64,000 nt of DNA from RDXT01 sp033762375 (lineage in GTDB: Bacteria; Bacteroidota; Bacteroidia; J057): positions 62,001 through 126,000 of the forward strand of contig JANRLQ010000102.1 in the NCBI GenBank assembly GCA_033762375.1, written 5' to 3'. The notes below the pieces were generated by a model that searched no databases, was not told the DNA's origin, and saw only the letters and a list, made by a program, of their open reading frames with translations. The translations under genes and the position numbers were made by a program. Every line of letters starts with the position of its first letter. Position 1 is the stretch's first letter. Below are positions 60,998 to 64,000 of the stretch, one piece after another.

Positions 60998-61750
60998 TCA
61001 GGCAGGTAAGGTACGCCATACCAGCCGGGCACGGCTGACTTCTTTGCCGGAAGACCGGACAGAGAAGTCCTGCACAGGCGGTATAGCTGGAGACAAGACG
61101 TTATAGACCTCGATGGGGTTGCTTTCGTGGGTTTCGCCCAGGAAATGTATTTCCAGCTCGCTCACCTCGTGGGCATCGCGGAAGGCCGGGTCCAGGCTGT
61201 CGTACATCCAGCGGAGGTAAGCAGCGTTGTTGACATGGCCCGCCAGGTCGGTATCACTGTAGCGCGCAATCGTGGACCAGCAGGGGCCCGTCAGGGGCAC
61301 TTCGGGGAGTTTGCCGGGCAGGTCTGTCAGGGCCTGACGCTCCGGCAGCAGCGGGAACAAATGCCCGACATCTCCGATGCGGACAGGCTTGCGGGAGGTC
61401 CAGTCCAGCGTCACCCAGAGAAAAGAAGCGCGTACGACAATATCCCCAGCCCCGTCCCGGACATAAAAATCCCGCGATGAATACGGCCCCCGCAGGTCGC
61501 GCACCCAGGTCTCCACCCGGAAGGTCTCCTGCCAGCATAACGTGCGCGTCAGTACCAGCCGCATCTTGTAGAGCACCCAGACCTTCTCCAGGGCCCGCAT
61601 GTCATCAAATCCCGCCCCGATCTCCACAGCATGATGGGCCGCCGTTTCCTGCATCGCATGGCAGAGCGCCGGGAGCCGGAGGCGGCGGTGTACGTCCGCC
61701 TGTGACGCACGCACGGTATAGGTATCGGTCCAGATGGCAGGTTTTTCCAT
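60998..61750 (-). CDS. Acyl-ACP thioesterase (FatA/FatB-like)
   Basis: 250 residues forming two hot-dog domains. The first has TDTYTVRASQADVHRRLRLP, LYKMRLVLTRTLCWQETFRV and SRDFYVRDGAGDIVVRASFL. The second carries the catalytic region YSDTDLAGHVNNAAYLRWMY (Asn/His pair) and VSELEIHFLGETHE. Bacterial PF01643 members release fatty acids from acyl-ACP. It is co-transcribed with the unknown exported protein (17-base gap). Confidence 0.87.
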   Translation of the reverse strand: MEKPAIWTDTYTVRASQADVHRRLRLPALCHAMQETAAHHAVEIGAGFDDMRALEKVWVLYKMRLVLTRTLCWQETFRVETWVRDLRGPYSSRDFYVRDGAGDIVVRASFLWVTLDWTSRKPVRIGDVGHLFPLLPERQALTDLPGKLPEVPLTGPCWSTIARYSDTDLAGHVNNAAYLRWMYDSLDPAFRDAHEVSELEIHFLGETHESNPIEVYNVLSPAIPPVQDFSVRSSGKEVSRARLVWRTLPA

Positions 61751-61827
61751 ATCGGCTGGAAAATTGCGGATAAATCTGGAGATTACCCATTATAACTGCT
61801 TACACAATTGCCGTAATATATTCCAAT

Positions 61828-61857
61828 CCTCACAAGGGATTTGAAACCCTTGTGAGG
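61828..61857. terminator. Palindrome between the thioesterase and Gdh3-like genes
   Basis: 11-bp stem CCTCACAAGGG / CCCTTGTGAGG with loop ATTTGAAA. It follows the 61874 gene stop on the minus strand; the T-run is weak (ATTGGAA), so it could also be a dispersed repeat. Confidence 0.5.
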
Positions 61858-61873
61858 AGTATGGTGTTGATCA

Positions 61874-62530
61874 TCAGCTATTTTCATACGAAACGCCGAG
61901 CCGGTCCAGCCAGGCTTGCGGAGCACCCTGCCAGTCATTGGGCCGGTTGCCCATGTACTGGAGGTCTTCCATGCCCATTTTGCTGGTAAAAAAGCCCGTC
62001 GCGACCAGGTCCCGCATCATGTTAAAAAACGTCACGCCCTGGCTGTGCTCGGGGGCAGCTTTGGCGGGCCAGGCGATCAGGTCGAGCAGGCCTTTTTGCT
62101 GGGTGGCATCACAGTCCACAAAGGGTTTTTCGTACATGCGGATGCTTTGGACATCTACCCAGCGCAGGCCACCCCGCATAGGTGTCTGGAATTTAGGCTG
62201 GTCTTTCATCATAAACTCAATAAACTCCGGGGCACCGGCTTCCACAGCGCCACCCGAGCGGCTATCGGCGGGGATGATGAGGTCAGAGAGCACCCGTACC
62301 GTTTTCATTTCATGCTCCGTAAAAAACGGCTCTGCCATCAGGGCCTGGTCCTCCGGCGCAAGCTGGTAATCCTGACCGGCATGGTGATGCTGGTGCAGGG
62401 TATCAGCTCCGGGGGTTTGAGGGGCAGTCGTTTCGGCCGGGTTACAGGCAGCAGCCAGGGTCAGGCCCGCACCGGCAGCACCGGCAGCGAGGTATTTGAG
62501 CGATTCCCGCCGGGAAAGTTGTTTTGCCAT
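61874..62530 (-). CDS. Gluconate 2-dehydrogenase subunit 3-like protein, Tat-exported
   Basis: 218 residues. The Tat signal is SRRESLKYLAAGAAGAGLTL with a following Cys (AAACNPAE), possibly a lipoprotein. The body is helical and matches gluconate 2-dehydrogenase subunit 3: ALMAEPFFTEHEMKTVRVLSDLIIPADS, GAPEFIEFMMKD, FFNMMRDLVATGFFTSKMGME. It is a partner subunit that helps export the flavin subunit. The upstream GMC oxidoreductase gene ends 5 bases before it, so the two are co-transcribed. Confidence 0.88.
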   Translation of the reverse strand: MAKQLSRRESLKYLAAGAAGAGLTLAAACNPAETTAPQTPGADTLHQHHHAGQDYQLAPEDQALMAEPFFTEHEMKTVRVLSDLIIPADSRSGGAVEAGAPEFIEFMMKDQPKFQTPMRGGLRWVDVQSIRMYEKPFVDCDATQQKGLLDLIAWPAKAAPEHSQGVTFFNMMRDLVATGFFTSKMGMEDLQYMGNRPNDWQGAPQAWLDRLGVSYENS

Positions 62531-62535
62531 ATCGG

Positions 62536-64000
62536 TCAGAGATTGCCTTTTTTCAGTTCGTCAATGATATACTCCGAAGTGCGCATGGAGAGCGCCAGGA
62601 TGGTCCAGGTGGGGTTTTTGTCAGCATTGGAGACAAAAGAACCGCCGTCTGTGACAAAGAGGTTTTTGACATCATGTGCCTGGCAGTAGGGATTCAGGAC
62701 TGAGGTTTTAGGGTTTTTGCCCATGCGGGTGACGCCCACCTCGTGGATGATCCGGCCAGGTGCCAGGAGGCCGTAGTTGTTGCTCGCATCGGGTTTATTG
62801 CCGAGGGGTACCCCGCCCATGGCATCAAACATTTCCTCAAAGGTATCCTGCATGTGCCGGGCCTGCCTGATCTCGTAGTCACTCCACTTGTAGTGAAACC
62901 GCAGGACCGGAATACCCCACTGGTCCACGGCATCCGGGTCTATCTCACAGTAGTTTTCCCAGCGGCCGACAGGCTCTCCGCGCCCGGAAAGGCCGACGAC
63001 TGCCCCGTACAGGCGGCGGTAGTCATTCTTGAGGTCTGCGCCATATCCGCCGCCGCCATTGGGACGGGGATTGCCATCTATTTCACCCAAGACCTGATTG
63101 AACCGGTGTACCCCGCCCATAAATCCATAACTGGGCATACTCCTGCCACCCCATATCTCGATATGGTATCCGCGCGGGAAGTCCAGTTTTTTGCCATTGA
63201 GCCACCAGGGCGCATATACATGCAGTCCCCCGACTCCGTCTTCATTGTGCGGGATCCCGTCCACCAGCTGTGGGATCAGCGCACTGCGGGAGGCACCGGT
63301 AGAGTCCATGAGATACCGGCCTATGTGTTCGCTGGAGTTGGCCAGGCCATTGGGGTGGCGGGAAGACTTGGAGTTGAGCAGGATCCGGGCCGACTCGCAG
63401 GCGCTGGCCGCGAGGATCACCGTTTTGGCCCTGACCTGATACTCCTGTTTGTCCTCCTTGTTGATATACGACACCCCTGTCGCTTTACCCTCGGCATCCG
63501 TCAGGACCTCTCTTGCCATGGCATTGGTGATGATCTCCAGGTTTCCGGTATTGAGGGCCGGAGGGATGAGGACGGAGGGCGACGAAAAATTAGAGTGCGT
63601 CGAGCAGCCGCGGTTGCACTGCGAGCAGTAGTGGCAGGCTGCGCGGCCATTGTGCGGGCGGGTGAGGATCGAAAGCCGGGAGGGAATAACCGGAATATTC
63701 AGCTTGTTACCTGCTTTCTGGACCAGGAGCTCATAGCCCCGTGGTTTAGGAGGGGGGAGGTAAATCCCGTCCGGTTCATTGGGCAGGTTCTCCTGGGTAC
63801 CAAATATCCCCACGAGCTGGTCTACCTTGTCATAATACGGCTTGAGGTCGTCATAGGTGATGGGCCAGTCCTCGCCGAGGCCGTCCATGCTCTTACGGCG
63901 GAAGTCGTACGGCCCAAACCGCAGCGAAATACGCCCCCAGTGATTGGTGCGCCCGCCCAGCATCCGGGACCGGAACCAGTCAAACTCCGTTCCGGCAACC
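62536..64000 (-). CDS. GMC-family FAD oxidoreductase (gluconate dehydrogenase-like), 5' partial
   Basis: The frame is open at the right edge, so the FAD-binding N-terminus is missing; about 488 residues are visible. Seen: MLGGRTNHWGRISLRFGPYDF, GENWPITYDDLKPYYDKVD-type text (here GEDWPITYDDLKPYYD), the Cys-rich ACHYCSQCNRGCSTHSNFSS, and VILAASACESARILLNSKSS. The C-terminal HEVGVTRMG and FVTDGGSFVSNADKNPTWTI belong to the GMC substrate/FAD end with the conserved His-Asn. Forms a complex with the Tat-exported subunit 3 encoded downstream. Substrate (gluconate, glucose or other polyol) is not determinable. Confidence 0.9.
   Translation of the reverse strand, partial: VAGTEFDWFRSRMLGGRTNHWGRISLRFGPYDFRRKSMDGLGEDWPITYDDLKPYYDKVDQLVGIFGTQENLPNEPDGIYLPPPKPRGYELLVQKAGNKLNIPVIPSRLSILTRPHNGRAACHYCSQCNRGCSTHSNFSSPSVLIPPALNTGNLEIITNAMAREVLTDAEGKATGVSYINKEDKQEYQVRAKTVILAASACESARILLNSKSSRHPNGLANSSEHIGRYLMDSTGASRSALIPQLVDGIPHNEDGVGGLHVYAPWWLNGKKLDFPRGYHIEIWGGRSMPSYGFMGGVHRFNQVLGEIDGNPRPNGGGGYGADLKNDYRRLYGAVVGLSGRGEPVGRWENYCEIDPDAVDQWGIPVLRFHYKWSDYEIRQARHMQDTFEEMFDAMGGVPLGNKPDASNNYGLLAPGRIIHEVGVTRMGKNPKTSVLNPYCQAHDVKNLFVTDGGSFVSNADKNPTWTILALSMRTSEYIIDELKKGNL

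Overview
The window is a stretch of chromosome from a member of the Bacteroidota, most likely a Saprospiria/Lewinella-type organism (inference; there is no rRNA to confirm it). The support is: two secreted proteins with type IX secretion (T9SS) C-terminal sorting domains, a TonB-dependent receptor with a carboxypeptidase-like N-terminal domain, an HME-RND pump fused to its TolC-like outer-membrane partner, TPR-containing sensor kinases, a LytS/LytTR pair, and TATATTG boxes in place of sigma70 -10/-35 pairs. Most genes are GC-rich; one gene (23551-25278) is clearly AT-rich. I see no transposase, integrase, phage structural gene, CRISPR array or rRNA.

Layout. 1-10733: an outer-membrane protein with an Asp-rich linker (cut by the window edge), a P-loop NTPase, three stacked terminator hairpins, an ABC-exporter-like protein whose ATPase domain has decayed, an MscS channel, a LamG-hydrolase/GH15 pair, and dxr. 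11043-19759: two paralogous TPR proteins, a copper P-type ATPase with a small HMA metallochaperone, a ceramidase-like lipoprotein, a eukaryote-type glycogen branching enzyme and a VOC protein. 19958-25434: an accessory-looking block with three unrecognised exported proteins, three copies of a 30-43 bp palindromic repeat, and tRNA-Leu(CAA). 25582-33764: YhdH-type oxidoreductase, a beta-propeller/phosphoesterase lipoprotein, a T9SS-exported serine hydrolase, a lone metal-ABC permease, threonine dehydratase and mscL. 33835-40674: two adjacent TPR histidine kinases, tsaD and rlmD. 40819-49241: DUF1569 and Nudix genes, then a four-gene metal-efflux operon (small His protein, CusA-TolC fusion, CusB-like adaptor, VIT1/CCC1 transporter), then a GGCT-like gene. 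49306-55987: an ECF sigma factor with a small membrane protein, a TonB-dependent receptor, and a LytS/LytTR two-component system. 56160-64000: rpmB, a T9SS protein, an aspartate aminotransferase, a heptose kinase, an acyl-ACP thioesterase operon, and a gluconate-dehydrogenase-like GMC pair cut by the right edge.

Functional themes are metal homeostasis (CopA plus HMA; CusA/CusB/VIT; the orphan Zn/Mn-type permease), osmotic protection (MscS, MscL), alpha-glucan handling (GlgB, GH15), and envelope signalling by three histidine kinases and one ECF sigma factor. The least-explained parts are the palindrome-flanked block at 21-25.4 kb, the ABC protein without a Walker A motif, and the paired TPR proteins that share an unnamed C-terminal domain. 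All calls were made by eye from the sequence, with no database search.
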